In this document: positions 8,110 to 15,370 of the stretch, piece after piece | Layout of the letters: each line of letters starts with the position of its first letter | How positions within the stretch are numbered: the stretch's first letter is position 1 | Assembly (NCBI GenBank): GCA_046727855.1 | Contig: JBKPDL010000121.1 | Span: 1 to 19,837, forward strand | Direction: 5' to 3' | Source of the DNA: DASPWV01 sp046727855 | Lineage (GTDB): Bacteria > Acidobacteriota > Vicinamibacteria > Vicinamibacterales > UBA2999 | Length of the DNA stretch: 19,837 nucleotides | Program-made: the position numbers and the translations under genes | The notes under the pieces: model-generated | What the model was told of the DNA's origin: nothing | The model's database searches: none | The model's input: only the letters and a program-made list of their open reading frames with translations

Positions 8110-8140
8110 GAACCCTTGAACCGGTTAGGTTCAAGGGTTC
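8110..8140 (-). terminator. Perfect 13-bp hairpin downstream of the LVIVD gene
   Basis: GAACCCTTGAACC (8110-8122) and its exact reverse complement (8128-8140) flank a five-base loop. It begins 13 bases after the stop codon of the leftward LVIVD gene and lies 97 bases before the start of the hydrolase gene, so it probably ends or stabilises the LVIVD transcript. No T-tract follows on the minus strand, so this is not a textbook intrinsic terminator. Confidence 0.5.
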
Positions 8141-8152
8141 TGAGCGGTGCGC

Positions 8153-9781
8153 CTAACGTGATTCGCTAGACGGCGTGACGATCTCTTTGGCGTGGCCGGT
8201 GAGTCTCAGGATGTGAAGTCCGCTGCCGGTGCGGTCCGCACCGTAGATCAGGCCGCGGTCGTCAATCTCCACGTTGTTCGTCACGCCAACGCTCTTGCAC
8301 TTGCTGGTGGCTGTCTCGGTGCCGAACTCGCCGCCTTCTTTCGTTTCGGCGTTCGCGCACGTAGGTACAGTGTTCTGATTCGCCGGCGGAACGAAATAGC
8401 CGACCTCGTGAACGGCAAACGGGTCGCGAATATCCCAAATGCGTACGCCCGCGTTGAACCACGCGAACACCGCGATTTTGCCGTAGTACGGCGGATAGAA
8501 CGATTCAGCGGACGAGTGTGCGCCGAAGCGCCCGCCTCGTCCACAGTAGTCGCCCTGCGTCTCCTGAACGCGGAACGTCGACAGGGGCCAGGGAGTCTTC
8601 TCCTGCGTGATATCGAGCAGGAACGCTAGATGCGGCGCGGCGCGACCCTGCAACAACTGATCGGATGGGTAGTTCTGTCCGCAATTGTCAGCGCGCGCGG
8701 CCTCCGAGACAACGAGGAGAAGGTCGCGCTTGCGGAGTGCCTGATGCCCCTGGAAACCCGGGATCGGCACGCCAAATATCGGGAAGGTCGTATGCGCGCC
8801 CTGGTCTGGCGACATGTGAAGGTAGCCGACCTGCGGCGCGAGCAGTTCCGCTTCCGTCGGCGTCAGAGGATTCTTGAAGTCGGTGAGCAGCTTCTTCCGG
8901 TCCACGATCGACACCACACCGTCGTTGCCGGTGCCATACGCGATGTAGACGCGGTTCTTCTCGGGCCCGGCGGAAATCGCGCCATGGATGCCTTCGCCCT
9001 CACCCGAACCACTGGCGTTGGGCTGCGTGCCCACCATCCCGAAGTCGCGGATGTAGACCGGCTTTGCAGGATCGCTCAGATCGTAGATCTTGAGGTGATT
9101 GCCGCCCGTCCATCCTTCCTTCGAGTTGTTGGCGACGAGATATGCGATGCCGGTGTCGCATTCCCACCAGCTCTTATGTGTGCCGGTGAGGTTGTCGACG
9201 ACCGTTGTCAGCTTGGCCGGCTTCGACGGATCGGTCACGTCCCAGATCTCATGCGCCCGATTACCCAGAGGGCGCAACAAGTACCACTTGCCCTTGACGC
9301 CCTTGGGCAGCGTGTTGCCGCTGCACACGCGGACCATCTGGGCACCGCCGCTTCGCCGGTCTTCACCAGTGGCAATGTGCGCCAGATATTTGGTGTTTGC
9401 CGGGTCGGTGACGTCCACGATGGACGTCCCGCTCACTTCCAGTTTCCCGGTGAGCGGATTCATGAGCGGTTTCTGGTTGTTGTGATGACCGACGTACGCG
9501 ATCTGGCGGCCGTCCTGATTGATGATGATCGGCTGGTAGGCGGATCGTCCCTGCAGATCGTTAAAGCCGACGAGCTCCATGTTCCACTGAGAGGCGCGTT
9601 CCCGGGATCCCGGAGCGGGCGCCGCCGTCGGTGGGGGCGATCCTCCTCCTGTCAACGCAACCGGCGGAATCGCGGGTCCATTTGGGGGGTACTGCGTTTG
9701 TGCGATGGCCGTCGCGACCATCAGTCCGGCTAGGAGGCACGACACCAGTAGTGGAAGGCTCAAATGGTTACGTGGGCGCAT
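8153..9781 (-). CDS. Secreted LVIVD-repeat beta-propeller protein
   Basis: This 542-residue exported protein has a clear signal peptide (residues 1 to about 28, cut near TAIAQ) and a proline-rich linker to about residue 60. The rest is built of propeller blades carrying the LVIVD-type motif: SIVDVTDPANTKYLAHI (120-136), IWDVTDPSKPAKLTTV (179-194), IYDLSDPAKPVYIRDF (232-247) and VRIWDIRDPFAVHEVGYF (446-463). Such proteins are extracytoplasmic and of unknown biochemical role. Several cysteines (153, 208, 367, 413 and two near the C-terminus) could form disulfides. The start at 9781 has an AAGGAG ribosome binding site with ideal spacing. It is divergent from the TonB-dependent receptor and shares its upstream region. 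Confidence 0.83.
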   Translation of the reverse strand: MRPRNHLSLPLLVSCLLAGLMVATAIAQTQYPPNGPAIPPVALTGGGSPPPTAAPAPGSRERASQWNMELVGFNDLQGRSAYQPIIINQDGRQIAYVGHHNNQKPLMNPLTGKLEVSGTSIVDVTDPANTKYLAHIATGEDRRSGGAQMVRVCSGNTLPKGVKGKWYLLRPLGNRAHEIWDVTDPSKPAKLTTVVDNLTGTHKSWWECDTGIAYLVANNSKEGWTGGNHLKIYDLSDPAKPVYIRDFGMVGTQPNASGSGEGEGIHGAISAGPEKNRVYIAYGTGNDGVVSIVDRKKLLTDFKNPLTPTEAELLAPQVGYLHMSPDQGAHTTFPIFGVPIPGFQGHQALRKRDLLLVVSEAARADNCGQNYPSDQLLQGRAAPHLAFLLDITQEKTPWPLSTFRVQETQGDYCGRGGRFGAHSSAESFYPPYYGKIAVFAWFNAGVRIWDIRDPFAVHEVGYFVPPANQNTVPTCANAETKEGGEFGTETATSKCKSVGVTNNVEIDDRGLIYGADRTGSGLHILRLTGHAKEIVTPSSESR

Positions 9782-9812
9782 CGCTTCTCCTTGTTATTCC
9801 ATGGGCGGGCTC

Positions 9813-9818
9813 ACTATA
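9813..9818 (-). promoter_or_regulatory. Possible -10 box for the LVIVD gene
   Basis: On the minus strand TATAGT lies about 31 bases before the ATG of the LVIVD gene, a good match to a sigma-70 -10 hexamer. No good -35 hexamer is found 16-18 bases upstream, but a pyrimidine-rich stretch lies further up. This is a weak prediction. Confidence 0.3.
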
Positions 9819-9881
9819 ACTCTTGTTGGCGCCGCGGCTAGATCCGGGCAGAAAAAGAGACAAAACAAAACATGATGATTG

Positions 9882-9910
9882 TTGACACAGCGTAGCGACG
9901 GACCTAGCCT
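9882..9910 (+). promoter_or_regulatory. Possible sigma-70 promoter of the TonB-dependent receptor
   Basis: A perfect -35 hexamer TTGACA (9882-9887) is followed after exactly 17 bases by TAGCCT (9905-9910), which keeps only three of the six -10 consensus bases. It points toward the receptor gene and would give a leader of roughly 95 bases. An A-rich stretch just upstream (9851-9874) could act as an UP element. Confidence 0.4.
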
Positions 9911-10013
9911 ACGACGGGATCGGCGATAGATGGCGATGCATTTGGTGTGGCAGTCGTTATCCCCACAGGATCGATTCTCGCCCGCAAAAACCTCTCGTGA
10001 AGGAGGGCCAGTG

Positions 10014-12974
10014 ATGACAAAGACAGTAGCGATTCTCGTCGCTCTGTGCAGCCTTGCTATGGCCGCGGCGGCGCCGGCGCAGACCGCCAACGGCAGCCTG
10101 CGAGGCACCGTCAAAGACGAGCAAGGTGGCGCGCTTCCAGGGGTCACGGTCACGGCCCGCAGCCCGGAGGCGCTGACGCCCGGAGTGGCGGTCACCGACG
10201 CGACGGGACAATTTCGCATCACCAACCTTGCTCCCGGGACCTACACCCTGAGCGCGGAACTGACCGGGTTTGCCGTCTTTCACCTCGAGGGCATTCTGCT
10301 GCGGGCGGGCGCCAACTTCCAGGTGCAAGACATGACCCTGAAGCTCGGTGCGTTCCAGGAATCGATTACGGTGTCCGGCGATTCGCCGATGGTCGAAGTC
10401 ACCACGTCGACGACCTCGATGAACATCGACGCCAAATTCCAGAAGGCCTTGCCGCTGACCGAGGGCTCCTTCTGGACCGATTTTCTGCAGATGACGCCCG
10501 GCGTGTTGTCGCGGCCGCACAACGATGGCAGCGGACGGCAGAATTACTACGCCCAGGGGGTGGAGCATCGGGAACACGTCACGCTAATGGACGGCATGAT
10601 GGCCGCCAACTACTGGGACATGAACGTCAACCGCACGGGTCTCAGTGGCGAGGCGATTGCCGACACGAACGTCAAGCTCGGAGGCGTGGACGCTTCGGCG
10701 CCGATGGGTTATGGGCTTGTCATCAACATGGCGGCCAAGAGTGGCGGCAACACGTTCTCGGGTTCGACAGCATATACAGCGCAGCCGTTCGCCTGGAACG
10801 ACGACAACTCGATTGAGCGCGAGGGCATTTCCGGGACCGCGGGTACGCGGCGTGTCCGACAAGCCGACTTCTCGTTTGGCGGGCCCGTCCTGAGGGACCA
10901 TACATGGTTCTTCGGTGCGTACCGGGTGGCCCTGATCGACTCGACCGTGGACCGTTCGCCTCAGGACATCCAAGCGTTCCAAGCATTTCGTCCCGACGTC
11001 GATCCCAATGATTTGCTCAACGAGCTGTATTCGCATCAGCCGTTCTTCAAGGTGACAACGAAGGTCAAGTCGAACAACGAGCTGACGGGCGTAGTCCAGT
11101 ACGACCGGATGCGACAGAAGTCGGTGCGGTCGAACGACAGCGAGCGCATCACGAGAACCGACGTAGGCGGAGGAATGTACGGCGTCTCGTTCCAGTCGGT
11201 GTGGAGGTCCAACGTCACGATGAAATTTGCCGCCAATTACAACGACAAGCGCGGCAACGATAAGGACAGCTACGAACAGGAACTCATCGAACTTGGACCG
11301 ACGTACGCCATCCATCGCACAGCCGATCAAAACACGGTGGGTTTCCTCACCGGCTCGGGGTCGCTCCTCAATGGTGGCGGCTACGGCACGATCGTTCTCG
11401 AGAAATCCAGATACTACATGGTCCGTGGCGATCTCACGTGGTACAAGCAGGGGTGGGGAGGAACGCACGAGTTCCAGACCGGCTACCTCCTGATGCCGCA
11501 CAACGAATATGAGGGTGTGAGTACGGCGCTCAACGACGGGCTCATCTCCGAGGAACGTCGTTTGACCGATCCGAACAACCTCAACTCAACCGTGATCCCC
11601 TTCGCGCGGATGTACCGGACGAGCGCGCTGACACACGTCAACCAGTCGGGCCGTGACCACGATTACGGAGTGTACCTGCAGGACACGTGGCGGCCGATCT
11701 CGCGGCTGACCGCCACCATCGGCCTGCGCGCCGACTTCGTCGAGCGCTTCGACCGGCTGCGCGATTTCGCGGTGCAGAACAGCGTCGAAATCGCACCGCG
11801 GTTGGGCGGGACGTTCCTCATCACGAGCGACGCGAAGAACGTCGCGCGCGCGAGCTTCTCGCGCGTACACAGGCAGCTGATGGGCGGCCGTGATGCGGTC
11901 GCGAGCTTCGGCACGCCTCCCGGTTCCTCGTCACTGACCATCTACGACCTCAACGGCGATGGAATTTTCGACAGAGAGGATCCGGTTCCCGCGATTCCGC
12001 TCAGAGTGGAGACGCTGCGTTTCGACCCGGACTTCCACCAGCCCTTCATCGACGAGTACGTGGTGGGCTATCAGCGGCAGTTCCCCCTCGACGTGAGCCT
12101 GGACGTTTCGTTCACTTCGAAGGCTTATCGCGACCAGTACGCGCAGGTGGACATCAACGGATACTGGCCTGACGCGCCGGGCCAGCCGTTCGGCGGATTT
12201 GGGCGGGTGGATCCGAACTCGGGCCTGATCTACCGGCTGACGAACATGTCGTGGTCGTCGGCAAAGTATCGGGGGGTGATGTTCACGCTCGCCAAGAACA
12301 TGTCGCATAACTTCCAGGCGATGATTAGCTACCAGCATCAGTGGCAGCATCAGGCCGGCACGTGGAACCCAACCGATCCGGCGCGGTTCATCCAACCCGA
12401 CGCATTCGCCAACGACAAGACCATCTGGCGGCAGCAGGATCCGGTCGATCACAACAGCCTCGCGACAGGAAATTCGCTGCGGAATACGCCAACCTGGACG
12501 CCAGGGTCGTTTCGCCTGGCGGGAACCTGGAATGCACCCAAGGGCATCGTCGTGTCGGGCAGCTACACGGCGGTGGGCGGCCCATGGACGGGACCAATCC
12601 TCACACAGCTACCAGCGAATTCTCCTGACGTCACTCGTTTCGGACCGTCGAACGTCGTCAATGCCCAGACGGGTGCGAGGTTCGCGAATCCGCTCGCAAC
12701 GCGCATCAGGTTCCTGTATCCGACGCGCGGCGAAGGTCAGGCGGGACTGCCGTACGTGCACACGATCAACACGAAGGTTGGCTACCGGCTCCATTTCTCC
12801 ACGAAACAGTACGTCCAGTTGGGGGCCAACATCTTCAACATCATGAACGCAGGACGCTATACCGAGTGGCACCGTTCCGGTGCGAACCTCGCGTATAACC
12901 CCACGTTCTACCTGGTGCAGGACAACCAGCAGACATCACGCGCGTATCAGGTAGATATCGCGTACCGCTTCTGA
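10014..12974 (+). CDS. Oar-like TonB-dependent outer-membrane receptor
   Basis: This 986-residue outer-membrane receptor should import a large or scarce substrate using TonB energy. The start at 10014 is chosen because AAGGAGGG lies seven bases upstream and the product then begins with a signal peptide (MTKTVAILVALCSLAMAAAAP); the frame is open further up to 9930 but lacks a signal there. Residues about 26-122 form a carboxypeptidase-regulatory-like domain (LRGTVKDEQGGALPGVTVTA, FRITNLAPGTYTL), then a plug region (about 125-245) and a long beta-barrel ending in VDIAYRF with the C-terminal phenylalanine needed for barrel assembly. This layout is the Oar-like type common in Acidobacteriota. No SusD-type partner is adjacent, and the ligand is unknown. 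The neighbouring divergent LVIVD gene may be co-regulated. Confidence 0.88.
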   Translation: MTKTVAILVALCSLAMAAAAPAQTANGSLRGTVKDEQGGALPGVTVTARSPEALTPGVAVTDATGQFRITNLAPGTYTLSAELTGFAVFHLEGILLRAGANFQVQDMTLKLGAFQESITVSGDSPMVEVTTSTTSMNIDAKFQKALPLTEGSFWTDFLQMTPGVLSRPHNDGSGRQNYYAQGVEHREHVTLMDGMMAANYWDMNVNRTGLSGEAIADTNVKLGGVDASAPMGYGLVINMAAKSGGNTFSGSTAYTAQPFAWNDDNSIEREGISGTAGTRRVRQADFSFGGPVLRDHTWFFGAYRVALIDSTVDRSPQDIQAFQAFRPDVDPNDLLNELYSHQPFFKVTTKVKSNNELTGVVQYDRMRQKSVRSNDSERITRTDVGGGMYGVSFQSVWRSNVTMKFAANYNDKRGNDKDSYEQELIELGPTYAIHRTADQNTVGFLTGSGSLLNGGGYGTIVLEKSRYYMVRGDLTWYKQGWGGTHEFQTGYLLMPHNEYEGVSTALNDGLISEERRLTDPNNLNSTVIPFARMYRTSALTHVNQSGRDHDYGVYLQDTWRPISRLTATIGLRADFVERFDRLRDFAVQNSVEIAPRLGGTFLITSDAKNVARASFSRVHRQLMGGRDAVASFGTPPGSSSLTIYDLNGDGIFDREDPVPAIPLRVETLRFDPDFHQPFIDEYVVGYQRQFPLDVSLDVSFTSKAYRDQYAQVDINGYWPDAPGQPFGGFGRVDPNSGLIYRLTNMSWSSAKYRGVMFTLAKNMSHNFQAMISYQHQWQHQAGTWNPTDPARFIQPDAFANDKTIWRQQDPVDHNSLATGNSLRNTPTWTPGSFRLAGTWNAPKGIVVSGSYTAVGGPWTGPILTQLPANSPDVTRFGPSNVVNAQTGARFANPLATRIRFLYPTRGEGQAGLPYVHTINTKVGYRLHFSTKQYVQLGANIFNIMNAGRYTEWHRSGANLAYNPTFYLVQDNQQTSRAYQVDIAYRF

Positions 12975-13052
12975 CGCCGTCTTGTGCGATGAGTAATGAG
13001 GACGGCCGGAATCGCATAGCATGTGCAGAGACTTCCGTGATACTACAGGCAC

Positions 13053-13571
13053 ATGGTCGTACTCGCATTGGCGCTTGCGCTCGCCCAGCAGCCTACGGGC
13101 ATCGTGCAGCAGGTGCACGAGATCTCCGGACAGGTCGATCGTATCGATCGTAGCGGCCGGACCATCAACATCGTCTCCGCCGGCGTCATCCAGGCGCCAA
13201 TCTACGCTGGGCCCGATCTGCCTGTGTTCGATCAGCTCGAACGTGGCGACACGGTTGTCATCCGCTACTACGACGCGTACATCGTTGAAGTCACACCCGA
13301 TGCGCGCGTCGGACCGCCGCAGGACACGACGGCCGAGGCGCAAAAGGAAGTGACCCGGCAGGATGCAAGCGTGACGCAGCAGCTGCGGCTGGTCGTCACC
13401 ATCGACGCCGTCGATGCGGCCAAGGGCATGGTGACGTATCACGGCGTCGACAACCGCCGCGTGCTGCGCGCCGTGCAGCACCCGCGGCTGCTCCAGAACG
13501 TGAAGGTCGGCGACGTGGTTACCATCACTTACACGCGCGCACGGGCGGTCGCAATCCAGAAGGCGCCGTGA
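13053..13571 (+). CDS. Small exported protein with two similar beta modules
   Basis: This 172-residue protein has a short signal peptide (MVVLALALALAQQ) and two similar modules, about 25-80 and 111-168. Each module starts with a V/I-D-x-[IV]-D strand and ends with a G-D-x-V-x-I-x-Y motif: GDTVVIRYYDAYIVEV in the first and GDVVTITYTRARAVAI in the second. Proteins of this type are common secreted proteins of unknown function; the strand pattern suggests small barrels. It begins 78 bases after the receptor stop on the same strand, so co-transcription is possible. The Shine-Dalgarno is weak. Its last bases overlap the possible start of the frameshifted gene that follows. Confidence 0.72.
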   Translation: MVVLALALALAQQPTGIVQQVHEISGQVDRIDRSGRTINIVSAGVIQAPIYAGPDLPVFDQLERGDTVVIRYYDAYIVEVTPDARVGPPQDTTAEAQKEVTRQDASVTQQLRLVVTIDAVDAAKGMVTYHGVDNRRVLRAVQHPRLLQNVKVGDVVTITYTRARAVAIQKAP

Positions 13572-13899
13572 GGGCACGCACGATCGTTGCTGCCGTGACG
13601 GCCGCCGCTTTCGGCGTCGTGCTTTCGGGCGCCGTCAAGTTCACATCGACCTGGAAGTCGATGGACGCGGCTCGGTCAGCTTCGTGGGCAAGAAGGCGGC
13701 CGCGCACGTCATGACCCAGAGCGGCCTGCGGTGCGCTTTACGGCAGTGGTACGCGGCCAGCTCCGCACACGTTTCGCCCCGAACGTGCGCCATCGCGGCG
13801 CGAGCCGCCGCTGTGAGCCAGTCACCACGGTTCGGTCAGCGGTTGGCTCACGAGCGCTGCGGCGTGATCGCGCTGTTCACTTCACCGCGTATTTGGTGA
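13568..13899 (+). pseudogene. Frameshifted small exported protein gene
   Basis: A GTG at 13568 overlaps the stop of the preceding gene and starts a good signal peptide (RARTIVAAVTAAAFGVVLSGA), but this frame soon loses protein character and ends. From about 13633 another frame continues with a plausible mature sequence (VHIDLEVDGRGSVSFVGKK), then runs into poor sequence that reaches under the 3' end of the opposing NHL gene. The simplest reading is a one-base frameshift near 13612-13640 in a small secreted protein, followed by 3' decay. I do not recognise the family. If no frameshift exists, the stretch is simply non-coding. Confidence 0.35.
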
Positions 13900-15046
13900 A
13901 CGCGCCACCCGCCTGCGTCAGCGAGTTCGGCCCTTCCGCCGCGTAGACATTGCCGTCCGCGTCGACCGCGACGCCTTCGCCGGCCGTCCCCTGGTACACG
14001 CGGTCTTCGCGCTCGAACGGCGGAATGAACGCAGTGATCCGATCCTCGTCGAGCGGACCGATGCGCACACCGTCGCGCCAGTTCGGGTGGTTCAAGGGAC
14101 CCGACTCGGAGTCGATCGCGTACACCGTGTTGTCCTTGATGAAGAAGCCGCTGACGCGTCCGTACATGTAGCGCGACTCGAGATACTTGCCCTCGGCATC
14201 GAAGATCTCAATGCGGTGGTTGCCGCGATCTGCCACCCAGAGACGGCCCTTTGAATCGAACATCACTGCGTGCGGCGTGCGGAACTCGCCGTGTCGCACG
14301 CCGATCTTGCCCCACGACTTGATGAATTTGCCGTCGGGCGAGAACTTGCTGATCCGCGAGGTGGCGCCGCGCTTGATCCCCTCGGCGATGGCAGCGTTGG
14401 TGGTCATCCCCTGGGCATCGTGACCGTCGGCGACGTAGATGCTGCCGTCGGGTCCCACGACGACGTCGTTGGGCTGATTGAACTGACCATCGGCGTTGCC
14501 CGGCTTGCCGGCAGTGCCGAGGCTCAGGAGCTTCTCGCCCTTCGGACTGAACTTGTGGACCTGATGTCCCTTGGTCCCGGCCTCGTTGCCGCCGAAGTCC
14601 GCGATCCACACGTTGCCCTGTCGGTCCACGTAGATGCCGTGCGGCGTCACCATCACACCCTTGCCGAAGTTTGCCAGCACCTTGCCACTTTGGCGATCGA
14701 ACTTGAAGATCGGGTCTACCACGGTGGTGTCGCACGACACTCCGCCGCCGCCGGCCCCGGCAGCGGCACCCGCGCCGCAGCGCTCGTACGCCCAGACGTG
14801 TCCGTCGATCGGATCGATGTCGACACCGGCCGTCGTGCCCCAGGTCCGGCCCGCGGGGAGCTGACCCCAGTTGCGAATCACTTTCGGTGTCGGGTTGGGC
14901 AGTCCCTCGCCGGTGATGGGATTCCCCACCTTCGCGGCGCCCTGCGCCAATAACGCGTTCGCGCTGTTGTCGGAGTTGATGGAAGCCGTCAAGAGAAAGA
15001 CGGCGCAGGCGCCGAACGTGGAGAGCAGGATTCGTGGCGTGAACAT
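13877..15046 (-). CDS. Secreted NHL-repeat propeller protein
   Basis: This 389-residue exported protein begins with a signal peptide (MFTPRILLSTFGACAVFLLTA) and forms a six-bladed-type NHL propeller. Blade motifs include VTPHGIYVDRQGNVWIADFG (133-152), FNQPNDVVVGPDGSIYVADG (189-208), FRTPHAVMFDSKGRLWVADR (255-274) with GNHRIEIFD, and GVAVDADGNVYAAEG near the C-terminus. The arrangement resembles the lyase domain of peptidyl-alpha-hydroxyglycine amidating enzymes, and databases often use that name, but enzymatic activity cannot be claimed here. A glycine/alanine-rich insert lies at about 91-103. The ribosome binding site is GAGGAGG four bases before the ATG, within an 18-base block shared with the aldolase gene. 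Confidence 0.82.
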   Translation of the reverse strand: MFTPRILLSTFGACAVFLLTASINSDNSANALLAQGAAKVGNPITGEGLPNPTPKVIRNWGQLPAGRTWGTTAGVDIDPIDGHVWAYERCGAGAAAGAGGGGVSCDTTVVDPIFKFDRQSGKVLANFGKGVMVTPHGIYVDRQGNVWIADFGGNEAGTKGHQVHKFSPKGEKLLSLGTAGKPGNADGQFNQPNDVVVGPDGSIYVADGHDAQGMTTNAAIAEGIKRGATSRISKFSPDGKFIKSWGKIGVRHGEFRTPHAVMFDSKGRLWVADRGNHRIEIFDAEGKYLESRYMYGRVSGFFIKDNTVYAIDSESGPLNHPNWRDGVRIGPLDEDRITAFIPPFEREDRVYQGTAGEGVAVDADGNVYAAEGPNSLTQAGGAFTKYAVK

Positions 15047-15061
15047 GGCACCTCCTCGTGA
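15044..15061 (-). promoter_or_regulatory. Strong ribosome binding site of the NHL gene
   Basis: On the minus strand the leader contains AGGAGGTG, an eight-base perfect complement of the usual 16S anti-Shine-Dalgarno, placed just before the ATG. The 18 bases including the start codon are identical to those at 18190-18207 before the aldolase gene. Confidence 0.7.
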
Positions 15062-15143
15062 TTGCCTTTGGGGGCAGTGGCGTCCGGGCCGTTTCTTCCG
15101 GACAGCGCGATCCTACACGCTCTGTCCGTCCCGAACTTAGCCG

Positions 15144-15316
15144 TAGACATCTCCTAAGGCTGAGAGCGTGTTATTTGAAGCAAGTTTTCCTGGCGCCTTG
15201 GAAGATGTCTAGGCCCCGCGGAGCGGGGCAAAAAGACTTATGGCAGCGAAGCCAACTATTTGGTTTTCTCGGCGGTTTGAGCGTAAGAGTTTCGTCTCAG
15301 GCGAAGCTTCGCTGCC
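15144..15316. other. Cluster of three inverted repeats, possible structured element
   Basis: Three inverted repeats follow each other in 173 bases. The first pairs 15144-15160 with 15195-15211 at 15 of 17 positions, one of the two differences being a G-U pair in RNA. The second is a perfect 7-bp stem (15213-15219 with 15223-15229) around three bases, followed by AAAAA. The third is a perfect 11-bp repeat (15242-15252 with 15306-15316) around 53 bases, and its right arm overlaps the 12-bp palindrome GCGAAGCTTCGC at 15301-15312. It lies in the 324-base gap between the divergent NHL and permease genes. It could be a mobile repeat (MITE/REP-like) or a structured RNA; nothing proves either. Confidence 0.55.
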
Positions 15317-15370
15317 GGCCCCAGCGGGTAGACAATAGTCGAACTCGTCGCGTCCCTAACGGAGGTCGCC

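Noticed and set aside
8630..9733. A 367-codon plus-strand open frame opposite the LVIVD gene.
   Set aside because: It is a codon-bias shadow; the minus-strand frame has a signal peptide, repeats and a good ribosome binding site.
15213..15234. A 7-bp hairpin followed by AAAAA as an intrinsic terminator.
   Set aside because: The tract after the stem is A on the plus strand, and on the minus strand the T-tract precedes the stem, so neither direction gives hairpin then U-tract.
15240..15338. A 32-codon open frame (ATG at 15240) within the third inverted repeat.
   Set aside because: There is no ribosome binding site, and the sequence is constrained by the palindromes; no protein family is recognisable.
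15058..15370. A long plus-strand open frame that begins at 15058 and would make the second permease 687 residues long.
   Set aside because: Its first 170 or so codons have no permease character and cross the inverted-repeat element; the real start with a Shine-Dalgarno is in another frame at 15371.
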